Source: Microbacterium sp. LWO12-1.2
GTDB taxonomy: Bacteria > Actinomycetota > Actinomycetes > Actinomycetales > Microbacteriaceae
DNA length: 64,000 nucleotides
Reading direction: 5' to 3'
Assembly (NCBI RefSeq): GCF_040675875.1
Contig: NZ_JBEGII010000001.1
Span: 744,001-808,000 of the forward strand
Positions 8,478-15,635 of this stretch are shown piece after piece; position 1 is the first letter of the stretch; the number at the start of each line of letters is the position of its first letter. Below the pieces are notes generated by a model. That model was not told the origin of the DNA. It did no database searches and saw only the letters and a program-made list of their open reading frames with translations. The position numbers and the translations under genes are program-made.

Positions 8478-9152
8478 ATGACCTCCTCAGAGCCGGGCAA
8501 GAAGGGCTTCTCGCTCAAGGACTATGCGGAGACGCTGCATGCCTACCTTGACAGCGGATATGCGGTCACCAGCTTCGCGAAGTACCTCGATGCGCCGCAG
8601 GAGAAGCACCTCATCCTCCGCCACGACATCGACAACAGCATCGAGCAGGCCATGCGCGTCGCCAGGGTCGATGCCGAAGCAGGTTGCTCGTCGAGCATCT
8701 TCCTCCGGGTGCATGCGCGTGGATACAGTCTGATGAGTCTGCCCTCGCTCGTGATGATCCGCGAGATGGAAGAACTCGGGCATGAGGTCCAGCTGCACCT
8801 CGAGGGAGGCATCGGTGAGGTGCTCGGAGGCGACAATTTTGAGTGGGCCGAGCGTCAGCGGACGGTCTTCGAGACAGCCGTGGGACGCTCGATCGGCGGC
8901 TTCAGCCTGCATGAACCTGCGCGCCTTGGCGGGTTCGAGTTCGCCGCAGAACTGCTCGACCGTTGGTCGGACACGGTGAGCTACCACGCCTATGAGCCGC
9001 GGTTCATGATGCCCAATATGAAGTATCTGAGCGACAGCAGCGGAAACTGGCGCGAGGGGCACTTCGCCGAATGGATCGACAAGGAGCCGGTCATCCAGGT
9101 TCTGACGCACCCCTTCTGGTGGTTCGAGAAGGTGCCGGCCGAGAACTACTGA
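8478..9152 (+). CDS. NodB-like polysaccharide deacetylase family protein
   Basis: A 224-residue protein without a signal peptide. LILRHDIDNSIEQA near residue 40 supplies the Asp pair of metal-binding motif 1 of the carbohydrate esterase 4 / NodB fold. GHEVQLHLEGG near residue 105 supplies two His like motif 2, and the C-terminal VLTHPFWWF resembles the last motif. Such enzymes remove N- or O-acetyl groups from sugars, and this one would act in the cytosol. The start was set at the ATG after the leader; the frame is open upstream but shows no homology. It sits between glycosyltransferases and the N-acyltransferase, so it could expose an amine for re-acylation (inference). Confidence 0.75.
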   Translation: MTSSEPGKKGFSLKDYAETLHAYLDSGYAVTSFAKYLDAPQEKHLILRHDIDNSIEQAMRVARVDAEAGCSSSIFLRVHARGYSLMSLPSLVMIREMEELGHEVQLHLEGGIGEVLGGDNFEWAERQRTVFETAVGRSIGGFSLHEPARLGGFEFAAELLDRWSDTVSYHAYEPRFMMPNMKYLSDSSGNWREGHFAEWIDKEPVIQVLTHPFWWFEKVPAENY

Positions 9153-9168
9153 CGGGAGTGGTGCGAGC

Positions 9169-10074
9169 TCAGCGCTTGTTGTCGCCGAGTCTGCGTGCCG
9201 GGTTGCCGATGCGGATCTCATCCGCAGGGACGGACTTCACTGCGACCGCGCCGATGCCCAGAAGAGAGTTGCGCCCCAGAGTCACCCCTTGGATGACGGA
9301 CGCGTTCGGACCGATCCAGGCATCGTCGTCGATCACGACGCTGCCCGATATCTCCGCGCATGCGGTGATGATCACGTTGCGCCCGATCCGGCAGTTGTGC
9401 GCGACGTGCACGTGGTCGTCGATCTTGGTGTGATCGCCCACGCGGGTGGGGGAGATGGTGCCGGAGCACACGGTCGTGAAGTTCCCGACCTCGACGTGCT
9501 CCTCGATGATCACCGAGCCGACGTGCGGGATGCGGATGTTGTCACCGTCGGCGTCGCGTTCCATGCCGAAACCCTCCTCGCCGATGACGGCGTGGCTCTT
9601 GATGAGAGCGTACGCTCCGATGCGCACGTCATGACCGATAACGACGTGGTCGCGGATCTCAGCACCGTCGGCGACTACTGCGCCGGCGCGGATCACGGTG
9701 TACTCGCCGACATGGGCTCCGGGATGCACCTGCGCCTCCGGGTCGACGCGAGCGGTCGCGGCGATGCCGGGGATCGGTCGTCGCGCGAAGTGGGCCGCGA
9801 CCGCTTGAGCGAAGGCGGCGCGAGCGTTCTGTACGAGAATCGCCGTTCCAACGATGCTCTCGCTGGGGAGCGTGGAGGGGGCCAGCAGGATCGCACCGGC
9901 ACGGAGCGCGGCGGTGGCCGCATCCGCGTTCGCCACCGGATCGACCACGAAAGTCAGATCGCCCTCCGCAGCCTCACCCAAAGGGGCGAGTCCCGTCACC
10001 GCGCGGTCGGGGCCAGCGAGGACGGCGGAGAGCTGTTCGGTGATGACGGCGGCGGTGAGTTGTGGCGCGTTCAT
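9169..10074 (-). CDS. LpxD-like acyl-ACP-dependent N-acyltransferase (hexapeptide repeat)
   Basis: A 301-residue protein. Residues 1-100 resemble the LpxD N-terminal domain (GLAPLGEAAEGDLTFVVDP). Residues 105-290 are left-handed beta-helix hexapeptide repeats such as VIGHDVRIGAYALI and VTLGRNSLLGIGAV. The block DDHVHVAHNCRIG around residues 219-230 keeps the His (near 226) that is the catalytic base of LpxD, which transfers 3-hydroxyacyl groups from ACP to an amino sugar. Gram-positive bacteria make no lipid A, so the substrate must be another UDP-amino sugar or glycan intermediate. It is divergent from the ACP-SDR-KSIII genes that could supply its acyl donor. A TAGGGT box lies 6 nt before the ATG. 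Confidence 0.85.
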   Translation of the reverse strand: MNAPQLTAAVITEQLSAVLAGPDRAVTGLAPLGEAAEGDLTFVVDPVANADAATAALRAGAILLAPSTLPSESIVGTAILVQNARAAFAQAVAAHFARRPIPGIAATARVDPEAQVHPGAHVGEYTVIRAGAVVADGAEIRDHVVIGHDVRIGAYALIKSHAVIGEEGFGMERDADGDNIRIPHVGSVIIEEHVEVGNFTTVCSGTISPTRVGDHTKIDDHVHVAHNCRIGRNVIITACAEISGSVVIDDDAWIGPNASVIQGVTLGRNSLLGIGAVAVKSVPADEIRIGNPARRLGDNKR

Positions 10075-10080
10075 GCTCCG

Positions 10081-10086
10081 ACCCTA
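10081..10086 (-). promoter_or_regulatory. -10 box TAGGGT for leaderless LpxD-like gene
   Basis: Minus-strand TAGGGT is followed by 6 nt and the ATG at 10074. It is back to back with the TATGAT box of the divergent ACP gene, so both arms of the acyl module are controlled from one 65-bp region. Confidence 0.5.
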
Positions 10087-10127
10087 CTGCGACCGGCGCG
10101 CCGCGGCCGGCGCCAAAAGGGTGTTGA

Positions 10128-10133
10128 TATGAT
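10128..10133 (+). promoter_or_regulatory. -10 box TATGAT for the ACP gene
   Basis: TATGAT is followed by 6 nt and the ATG at 10140. A CGGAG immediately before the ATG could also act as a weak ribosome binding site if a short leader is made. Confidence 0.55.
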
Positions 10134-10139
10134 CGGAGC

Positions 10140-10364
10140 ATGGATGAGAAGGCGTTCCTTGATCTGGTGGCGGAGATTCTCGAGGTCGAGACCGATGAGG
10201 TCGCGCTGGCGGACGAGCTGGACGCAGTCGGCTGGGACTCTCTCGCCAACATCAGCTTCATCGCCGAGGTCGACGAGGCGGTAGGGGTCACCATCGACGC
10301 CGACGAGCTCGCGAATGCGAAGACTGTCGCCGACCTGCACGCGCTCACTCGTGCTGGTGTCTGA
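10140..10364 (+). CDS. Acyl carrier protein (dedicated, glycan locus)
   Basis: A 74-residue acidic protein predicted to be a four-helix ACP. GWDSLANISFIAEVDE around residues 31-46 contains the DSL motif whose Ser (about residue 34) receives 4'-phosphopantetheine. It resembles stand-alone ACPs of secondary glycan or polyketide loci; nothing in the immediate context suggests the housekeeping fatty-acid ACP. Its end overlaps the start of the ketoreductase, and the ketoacyl synthase III follows, so it should carry the acyl chain these enzymes build. The LpxD-like transferase is encoded divergently. Confidence 0.9.
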   Translation: MDEKAFLDLVAEILEVETDEVALADELDAVGWDSLANISFIAEVDEAVGVTIDADELANAKTVADLHALTRAGV

Positions 10365-11124
10365 CAGCTCCGACTATCTGAACCTCGGCGGCCGTTCCGT
10401 CGTGGTCACGGGGGCCACATCCGGCATCGGACGGCAGACGGCGCTGGCGCTGAGCCGCCAAGGAGCGCGCGTCGCGCTGATCGGACGGCGTGAGACCGAA
10501 CTCGCCGAGACCCGGGACATGCTCGCGGGTGAAGGACACATGGTCGTGCCGTACGACCTCACGGATCACTCCGGCGTCTCTGCCTTGCTTCGCGGGATCG
10601 CCGCCGAGCTTGGGCCGCTCGATGGGCTCGTGCACGCTGCGGGCGTGCATGTGACGGCGCCTCTGCGCATTGCGACGGCAGACCAGACGGCCGCGCTGTT
10701 CGACATCAACGTCACCAGTGCGCTGATGCTGGCCAAGGCGTTCCGCCACCCCAAAGTGCGTGCCGAATCGTCGAGTATCGTATTGCTGTCTTCTGCGGTG
10801 GGTCTCGTCGGCGAGGCGGGAGTGAGCGCATACGCCGCGAGCAAGGCCGCAGTCGCTTCCCTTGGCAAGTCCCTCGCACTCGAGCTCGCGCGAGAGGGCG
10901 TGCGTGTGAACAGCATCGCCGCGGGGATCGTCATGACGGCCCTGACCGAGCGCCTGAGGTCCTCTGTCGGTGCCGATGCTTGGGGTGAGATCGACGCGGC
11001 TCATCCGCTAGGGCTCGGCACCGTCGACGATGTCGCGGGGGCTGCGCTCTACCTCCTCTCGCCCGTGTCTCGGTGGGTGACCGGCTCGGTCATGGTCGTC
11101 GACGGCGGGTACACGGCGAGGTGA
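10357..11124 (+). CDS. SDR-family 3-oxoacyl-ACP reductase-like protein
   Basis: About 255 residues with the classical SDR layout: TGATSGIG cofactor loop near residue 19, HAAG near residue 90, catalytic Ser in VLLSSAVG and YAASK near residue 158, and the C-terminal VTGSVMVVDGGYTA typical of FabG-type enzymes. It should reduce a beta-ketoacyl thioester or a sugar ketone with NAD(P)H; the neighbouring ACP and KSIII favour the first. The start GTG at 10357 overlaps the ACP stop; GTG at 10351 is an alternative. It is probably translationally coupled to the ACP. Confidence 0.85.
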   Translation: MSDSSDYLNLGGRSVVVTGATSGIGRQTALALSRQGARVALIGRRETELAETRDMLAGEGHMVVPYDLTDHSGVSALLRGIAAELGPLDGLVHAAGVHVTAPLRIATADQTAALFDINVTSALMLAKAFRHPKVRAESSSIVLLSSAVGLVGEAGVSAYAASKAAVASLGKSLALELAREGVRVNSIAAGIVMTALTERLRSSVGADAWGEIDAAHPLGLGTVDDVAGAALYLLSPVSRWVTGSVMVVDGGYTAR

Positions 11125-11138
11125 CGCTGCTCGGCCCG

Positions 11139-11144
11139 TAGACT
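11139..11144 (+). promoter_or_regulatory. -10 box TAGACT for leaderless KSIII gene
   Basis: TAGACT followed by 6 nt and the ATG at 11151. It lies in the 26-bp gap between the SDR and KSIII genes and could add an internal promoter to the ACP-SDR-KSIII unit. Confidence 0.45.
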
Positions 11145-11150
11145 TGCCGC

Positions 11151-12158
11151 ATGGGTGCACGCATTGCAGCAGTCGACTACTACCTGCCTGAGACCGTCCT
11201 GAGCAACGAGGATCTGTCGAGAGAGTTCCCCGAATGGAGTGTGGAGAAGATCTCTGGCAAGACCGGGATCGACCGCCGCCACATCTCCGGAGCTGACGAG
11301 TTCTCCTCCGATCTTGCGATTGCTGCCGCCCGCCGCCTCTTCGAGCGCGAAGGTATCGACCCTCAGTCGATCGACTATGTCATCCTCTGCACTCAGAGCC
11401 CCGACTACTACCTGCCATCGACGGCGTGCATCGTGCAGGACGCTCTCGGGATCCCGACCTCGGCGGGTGCGACGGACATCACGCTCGGGTGCTCCGGCTA
11501 CGTCTATGCCCTGGGCCTCGCCAAGGGCCTGATCGAGTCCGGTCAGGCACGGAACGTGCTCGTCGTGACGGCCGATACGTACACGAAGTTCATCAACCCC
11601 GCTGACAAGTCCGTGCGCACGATCTTCGGCGATGGTGCGGCGGCGACGCTCGTCACCTCGGATGGCTCGGACACCGCACTCACGGCCTTCACCTACGGCA
11701 CCGATGGCGCCGGCGGCAAGAGCCTCATAGTCCCCAACGGCGGGCTCCGCGCAGGCTCGGCCCTGCAGCCGAAGGCGGACACTGCGGTGCGCGATCTGGT
11801 CGAGTCCGGCTACGACCTCTACATGGACGGCCCGGACATCTTCAACTTCACCCTGCGCGTCGTCCCAGAGACGGTCGAGGAGATCCTCGCCAAGGCGCAG
11901 CTGGAGCAGGACGACATCGATCTGTTCGTATTCCATCAGGCCAACGCGTTCATGCTCGAGCACCTGCGCAAGAAGCTGAAGGTGCCGGCAGAGAAGTTCT
12001 TCGTCTCCCTCGCCGAGTCGGGGAACACGGTGTCCTCGACCATCCCGATCGCGCTCGCCGACGCGGAGCGACAGGGCGCACTCATCCCGGGCATGCGCGT
12101 GATGATGCTCGGATTCGGTGTCGGCTTGTCCTGGGGCGGACTGGTCGCGACGTGGTGA
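11151..12158 (+). CDS. 3-oxoacyl-ACP synthase III family (KASIII/FabH-like)
   Basis: A 335-residue thiolase-fold enzyme. The catalytic triad is visible as Cys near 114 (LGCSGYVYAL), His near 262 (FVFHQANAF) and Asn near 292 (ESGNTVSSTIP). It has normal length for KASIII. KASIII condenses an acyl-CoA with malonyl-ACP, and with acetyl-CoA and the adjacent SDR this would yield 3-hydroxybutyryl-ACP. The ACYV/GYV context and location in a sugar locus match the accessory KSIII proteins found in flagellin- and O-glycan clusters rather than the fab operon. The product chain length is inference. Confidence 0.88.
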   Translation: MGARIAAVDYYLPETVLSNEDLSREFPEWSVEKISGKTGIDRRHISGADEFSSDLAIAAARRLFEREGIDPQSIDYVILCTQSPDYYLPSTACIVQDALGIPTSAGATDITLGCSGYVYALGLAKGLIESGQARNVLVVTADTYTKFINPADKSVRTIFGDGAAATLVTSDGSDTALTAFTYGTDGAGGKSLIVPNGGLRAGSALQPKADTAVRDLVESGYDLYMDGPDIFNFTLRVVPETVEEILAKAQLEQDDIDLFVFHQANAFMLEHLRKKLKVPAEKFFVSLAESGNTVSSTIPIALADAERQGALIPGMRVMMLGFGVGLSWGGLVATW

Positions 12159-13324
12159 ATGCGCCGGTCGCACGTCCGACGCTCCTGATTCTCTCCTTCG
12201 TCCCGATCGACGGCGACCCCCGCGTCATAAAACAGGTTCGCCGGTTCGTCGACGAGTACGACGTCACGACCTGCTCGCCGGGACCGTCGCCGCACCCCAG
12301 TGTGAGTCATGTCCAAATCCGCGGCAATATGACGCCGCGCCAGGACATCGTCACCAGGGTGCTGGACGAGGTCGCTCACCGTACTGAATGGTTCCGGCGG
12401 ATGTATTTCCAGTCCGCCGGAGTCGTCGAGACGACGCACCTTCTCCGCGGGCGCCGGTTCGACGCTGTGATCGCCAACGACGCTGAGACGGTGGGAGTGG
12501 CGTGCCAGCTCTTCGGCGCCGACCGCGTGCATGCCGATCTCCACGAGTTTTTCCCCGACATGGGCTTCGAGGACTCGGCCTTGGGACGGAGGCATCAGCG
12601 CTACTGGTCGTGGATGACGAAGAAACTCGTGTCGCAGGCGCACTCGTCCACAACTGTCGGCGGAGAGATCGCGAAGCGCTATCACGAGTACGGCGTCCAT
12701 CCCGGTGTGGTCACGAACTCCACGTACCTCCGTGACCTGCCCTACCGCCCTGTCGGCTCGGCGATCCGGCTCGTGCACAGCGGCAACCCTTTCCACGAGC
12801 GCAGCCTCGGCGAGATCATGCGCGCCGTCGCCGCCTCGCCGGTGGAGGTCACTTTCGACCTCTACTTGACGTGGCACCCCGAGAAGGAGCGTGCGGAGTT
12901 CGTGGCCCTCGCCGAAGAACTCGGGCCGCGAATCACCGTGCACGATCCTGTGTCGCAATCGGTTCTCATCGAGACCCTCAATGAGTACGACATGGGAATC
13001 CACATCCTGCAGCCCGTGAGCACGAACAACGTGATGGCGCTGCCGAACAAGTTCTTCGACTACGTCCAGGCGAGGCTCGGGATCATCGTCGGGCCGTCGA
13101 TCGAGATGGCGCGGATCGTCCGGGAGCACGGGATCGGAGTGGTGACGGAGGACTTCGATCCGGTGTCGATAGCGGCGGCGATCGACGCACTCACCCCTGA
13201 GGTCGTCGACGGCTTCAAGCAGGCGGCGATGCGCGCGGCCGACCCACTCTCGTCCGAGCGTCAGGTGGAGGTGTGGGCGAAGGCCGTGGAGGAGATCGTC
13301 TCCTCGTCGGACGGTCGTGCCTGA
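12152..13324 (+). CDS. GT-B fold glycosyltransferase
   Basis: About 390 residues. The N-terminus LLILSFVPIDGDPRVIKQVR resembles the DPRV loop of many GT4 enzymes. The middle has ADLHEFFPDMGF, and the C-terminal part NKFFDYVQARLGIIVGPSIEMA is the donor-binding block. IRLVHSGNPFHERSL begins the second Rossmann domain. There are two adjacent GTG starts (12152 and 12155); the second makes a GTGA overlap with the KSIII stop. It is translationally coupled to the next glycosyltransferase, which starts before this gene ends. The donor is unknown. Confidence 0.85.
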   Translation: MVNAPVARPTLLILSFVPIDGDPRVIKQVRRFVDEYDVTTCSPGPSPHPSVSHVQIRGNMTPRQDIVTRVLDEVAHRTEWFRRMYFQSAGVVETTHLLRGRRFDAVIANDAETVGVACQLFGADRVHADLHEFFPDMGFEDSALGRRHQRYWSWMTKKLVSQAHSSTTVGGEIAKRYHEYGVHPGVVTNSTYLRDLPYRPVGSAIRLVHSGNPFHERSLGEIMRAVAASPVEVTFDLYLTWHPEKERAEFVALAEELGPRITVHDPVSQSVLIETLNEYDMGIHILQPVSTNNVMALPNKFFDYVQARLGIIVGPSIEMARIVREHGIGVVTEDFDPVSIAAAIDALTPEVVDGFKQAAMRAADPLSSERQVEVWAKAVEEIVSSSDGRA

Positions 13325-14495
13325 CATCGCCGCGCGCGCCTATCGGTTCGCGCAGAGGGTCGTCCCCGACGCGGTCGCAGGATACGTGCTCCCTGGGCAC
13401 GTCCGCCAGTTCCAGCAGACGGGGGTGACCGCAGTGGGCGATGCCCGGCGCCGTCTGCTGATCGCGCCGGTGAACTCCGCCGGTCAGGGGTACGCGTGGG
13501 CGCGTGCGTCTGAGAGGCTGAGCGATGTCGCCGCGGCGAGTGCGATGTTCCGCGGTGGCGATGACGTCTTCGGATTCACGGCCGATCATCTGATCCCCGC
13601 GACGGCGCTGATCGGCAATGACCGCTGGCGCCGTGCGCAGCGCCGGGGGATACTCCGCGGCTTCACTCACGTGCTGATCGAGTCCGGCCGACATCTCTTC
13701 GAAATCGACGGCGACCCGATCGCTCTGGTGCGCGAGCTGCAGGCGGCGGGCATCCGCGTGGCGTTCGTCTGGCACGGCAGCGACATCCGGCTCCCGAGCG
13801 CGCACGCAGCGCGGGAGGTCGACTCGCCATTTCACGGCGATGCATATCCCGGGACATCCGTGCTTGAGGAGATCGCGGCTTCGCACGCGCGTCTCGCGGA
13901 GAGCGCCGGGATCCCGGTGTTCGTCTCCACCCCTGATCTTCTGTCGTACGCTCCCGGCGCGACGTGGCTCCCTGTCGTCGTCGATCCGCGGCGATGGGCG
14001 GATGCGGCGTCTCGCCCCGTACTGACAGGTGATGGTCCGCTGCGCGTCGTACATGCACCATCCCGGGCCAGCCTGAAGGGCAGCCACGCGATCGCCGACA
14101 CCATGCGGCGTCTGCACGATGAGGGCATCGTGGAGTACACCGAGCTCCACGGGATACCCGCGGAGCGGATGCCGGAGGTCGTCGGCAGCGCGGATGTGGT
14201 GCTCGACCAGTTCCTGGCCGGTGCCTACGGCGTCGCGGTGTGCGAGGCACTGGCGGCGGGACGGCTGGTCGTGAGCCACGTCGCCGACGACACAAGAGAA
14301 GCCGTGCGTCGGTTGAGCGGCAGGACGCTCCCCGTCGTGCAGTCGCGCGCATCCGAGCTCGAGGGGGTGCTGCGTGAGGTCGCGGCGGAGCGTGCGCGCT
14401 TCGCGGCGACGGCCGCAGAAGGGCCTGCGTTCGTCCGCGTCGTCCACGATGGCACCATGTCGGCTGAAGCGTTGCGGCCGTTCCTCGACTCCTGA
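13317..14495 (+). CDS. Group 1 (GT-B) glycosyltransferase, paralogue D
   Basis: A 392-residue fourth member of the local paralogous family: PVNSAGQGYAWARASE, THVLIESGRHLFE, WHGSDIRLPSAH, FVSTPDLLSYAPGATWLP, RVVHAPSRASLKGSHAI and QFLAGAYGVAVCEALAAG. It is encoded 5 kb from the other three and on the opposite strand. The GTG start lies inside the preceding glycosyltransferase gene (8-nt overlap). Again Gly replaces the first Glu of the EX7E region. Its place between the acyl module and wecB suggests that it acts on the same glycan. Confidence 0.83.
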   Translation: MPDIAARAYRFAQRVVPDAVAGYVLPGHVRQFQQTGVTAVGDARRRLLIAPVNSAGQGYAWARASERLSDVAAASAMFRGGDDVFGFTADHLIPATALIGNDRWRRAQRRGILRGFTHVLIESGRHLFEIDGDPIALVRELQAAGIRVAFVWHGSDIRLPSAHAAREVDSPFHGDAYPGTSVLEEIAASHARLAESAGIPVFVSTPDLLSYAPGATWLPVVVDPRRWADAASRPVLTGDGPLRVVHAPSRASLKGSHAIADTMRRLHDEGIVEYTELHGIPAERMPEVVGSADVVLDQFLAGAYGVAVCEALAAGRLVVSHVADDTREAVRRLSGRTLPVVQSRASELEGVLREVAAERARFAATAAEGPAFVRVVHDGTMSAEALRPFLDS

Positions 14496-14523
14496 ATCCC
14501 ATTCGCTGCATAGAGGAGAACCT

Positions 14524-15588
14524 GTGAAGATCATCAGCGTGGTAGGCGCGCGACCGCAGTTCGTCAAGCTCGCCCCGATCCACCACGCCGCGAAGGCGGC
14601 CGGTGTCGAGCACGTCATCGTGCACACCGGTCAGCACTATGATCCGATGCTCTCCGACGTGTTCTTCGACGACCTCGGGATCGGTGCTCCCGACGTGCAT
14701 CTGGGGGTCGGAAGCGGGTCGCATGGCGTGCAGACGGGCGCGATGCTCTCAGCCCTCGATGCGGTGTTCGACGAGCACCGACCTGACTGGGTGCTCGTCT
14801 ACGGCGACACGAACTCCACCGTTGCCGCAGCGCTGAGCGCCGTGAAGATGCACATCCCCGTCGCGCACCTCGAGGCGGGACTGCGCAGCTTCAACCGCCG
14901 GATGCCGGAGGAACACAACCGCGTGATGACAGACCACGCGGCCGATCTGCTCCTGGCTCCGACGCAGGTCGCCGTCGAGCACCTCGAGCGCGAGGGACTG
15001 GCCGAGCGGACAGTGCTTGTCGGCGACGTCATGACGGATGTGCTGTTCGACGTGCGTGATCGGGTCGCGGAAGCCAGTTCGGGACTCCTGGAGGAGTTCG
15101 GGTTGAGTGAAGGAGGTTACTACCTCGCGACCATCCACCGCGCTGAGAACACCGATGACCCCGCGCGGCTGCAGCAGGTGGTCAGCGCGCTGGCGGGGCT
15201 CGACAAGCCGGTGATCCTGCTCGCCCACCCGCGTGTCGTCGCCAAGGCTGCCGCACACGGGATCGACCTCACCCAGGGGGCGCTCATCTCGCGCTCGCCG
15301 CTGGCGTACCCCGAGCTGATCGCGGCCGCCGCGTCGAGTGCCGGAGTGGTCACCGACTCCGGAGGACTCCAGAAGGAGGCATTCCTCTTGCGGGTGCCGT
15401 GCACGACCGTGCGCACCGAGACGGAGTGGGTCGAGACGATCGATCTGGGGTGGAACGTGCTCGCGAACACGGCGGCGGAGATCTCGTCCGGGGTGACGCG
15501 GCCGCGTCCGCCGGCGACGGAGGACGCGCCATACGGCGACGGACAGGCCGCGGGGAGAGTGATCGCGGTCCTGACTGAACGGACCTGA
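14524..15588 (+). CDS. wecB: UDP-N-acetylglucosamine 2-epimerase
   Basis: A 354-residue non-hydrolysing UDP-GlcNAc 2-epimerase that interconverts UDP-GlcNAc and UDP-ManNAc. The N-terminus VKIISVVGARPQFVKLAP is the family hallmark. HTGQHYDPMLSD, VYGDTNSTVA, HLEAGLRSFNRRMPEEHNR and TDSGGLQKEA carry the expected substrate-binding and catalytic acidic residues and His. The GTG start was chosen because an AGGAGA lies 6-7 nt upstream and homology starts here. wecC follows after a 47-bp gap, so the product is probably fed to UDP-ManNAcA. Confidence 0.95.
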   Translation: MKIISVVGARPQFVKLAPIHHAAKAAGVEHVIVHTGQHYDPMLSDVFFDDLGIGAPDVHLGVGSGSHGVQTGAMLSALDAVFDEHRPDWVLVYGDTNSTVAAALSAVKMHIPVAHLEAGLRSFNRRMPEEHNRVMTDHAADLLLAPTQVAVEHLEREGLAERTVLVGDVMTDVLFDVRDRVAEASSGLLEEFGLSEGGYYLATIHRAENTDDPARLQQVVSALAGLDKPVILLAHPRVVAKAAAHGIDLTQGALISRSPLAYPELIAAAASSAGVVTDSGGLQKEAFLLRVPCTTVRTETEWVETIDLGWNVLANTAAEISSGVTRPRPPATEDAPYGDGQAAGRVIAVLTERT

Positions 15589-15589
15589 T

Positions 15590-15605
15590 CCTCTCGGCGG
15601 AGAGG
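15590..15605 (+). terminator. Short hairpin between wecB and wecC
   Basis: CCTCTC (15590-15595), loop GGCG and GAGAGG (15600-15605) form a 6-bp stem right after the wecB stop. There is no U tract, so it is at best a weak terminator or processing site. Confidence 0.3.
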
Positions 15606-15622
15606 GGCCCGTCTGGCCTAGA

Positions 15623-15628
15623 TATACT
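15623..15628 (+). promoter_or_regulatory. -10 box TATACT for leaderless wecC
   Basis: TATACT followed by exactly 7 nt and the ATG of wecC at 15636. No Shine-Dalgarno is seen. Confidence 0.6.
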
Positions 15629-15635
15629 GGCGATC

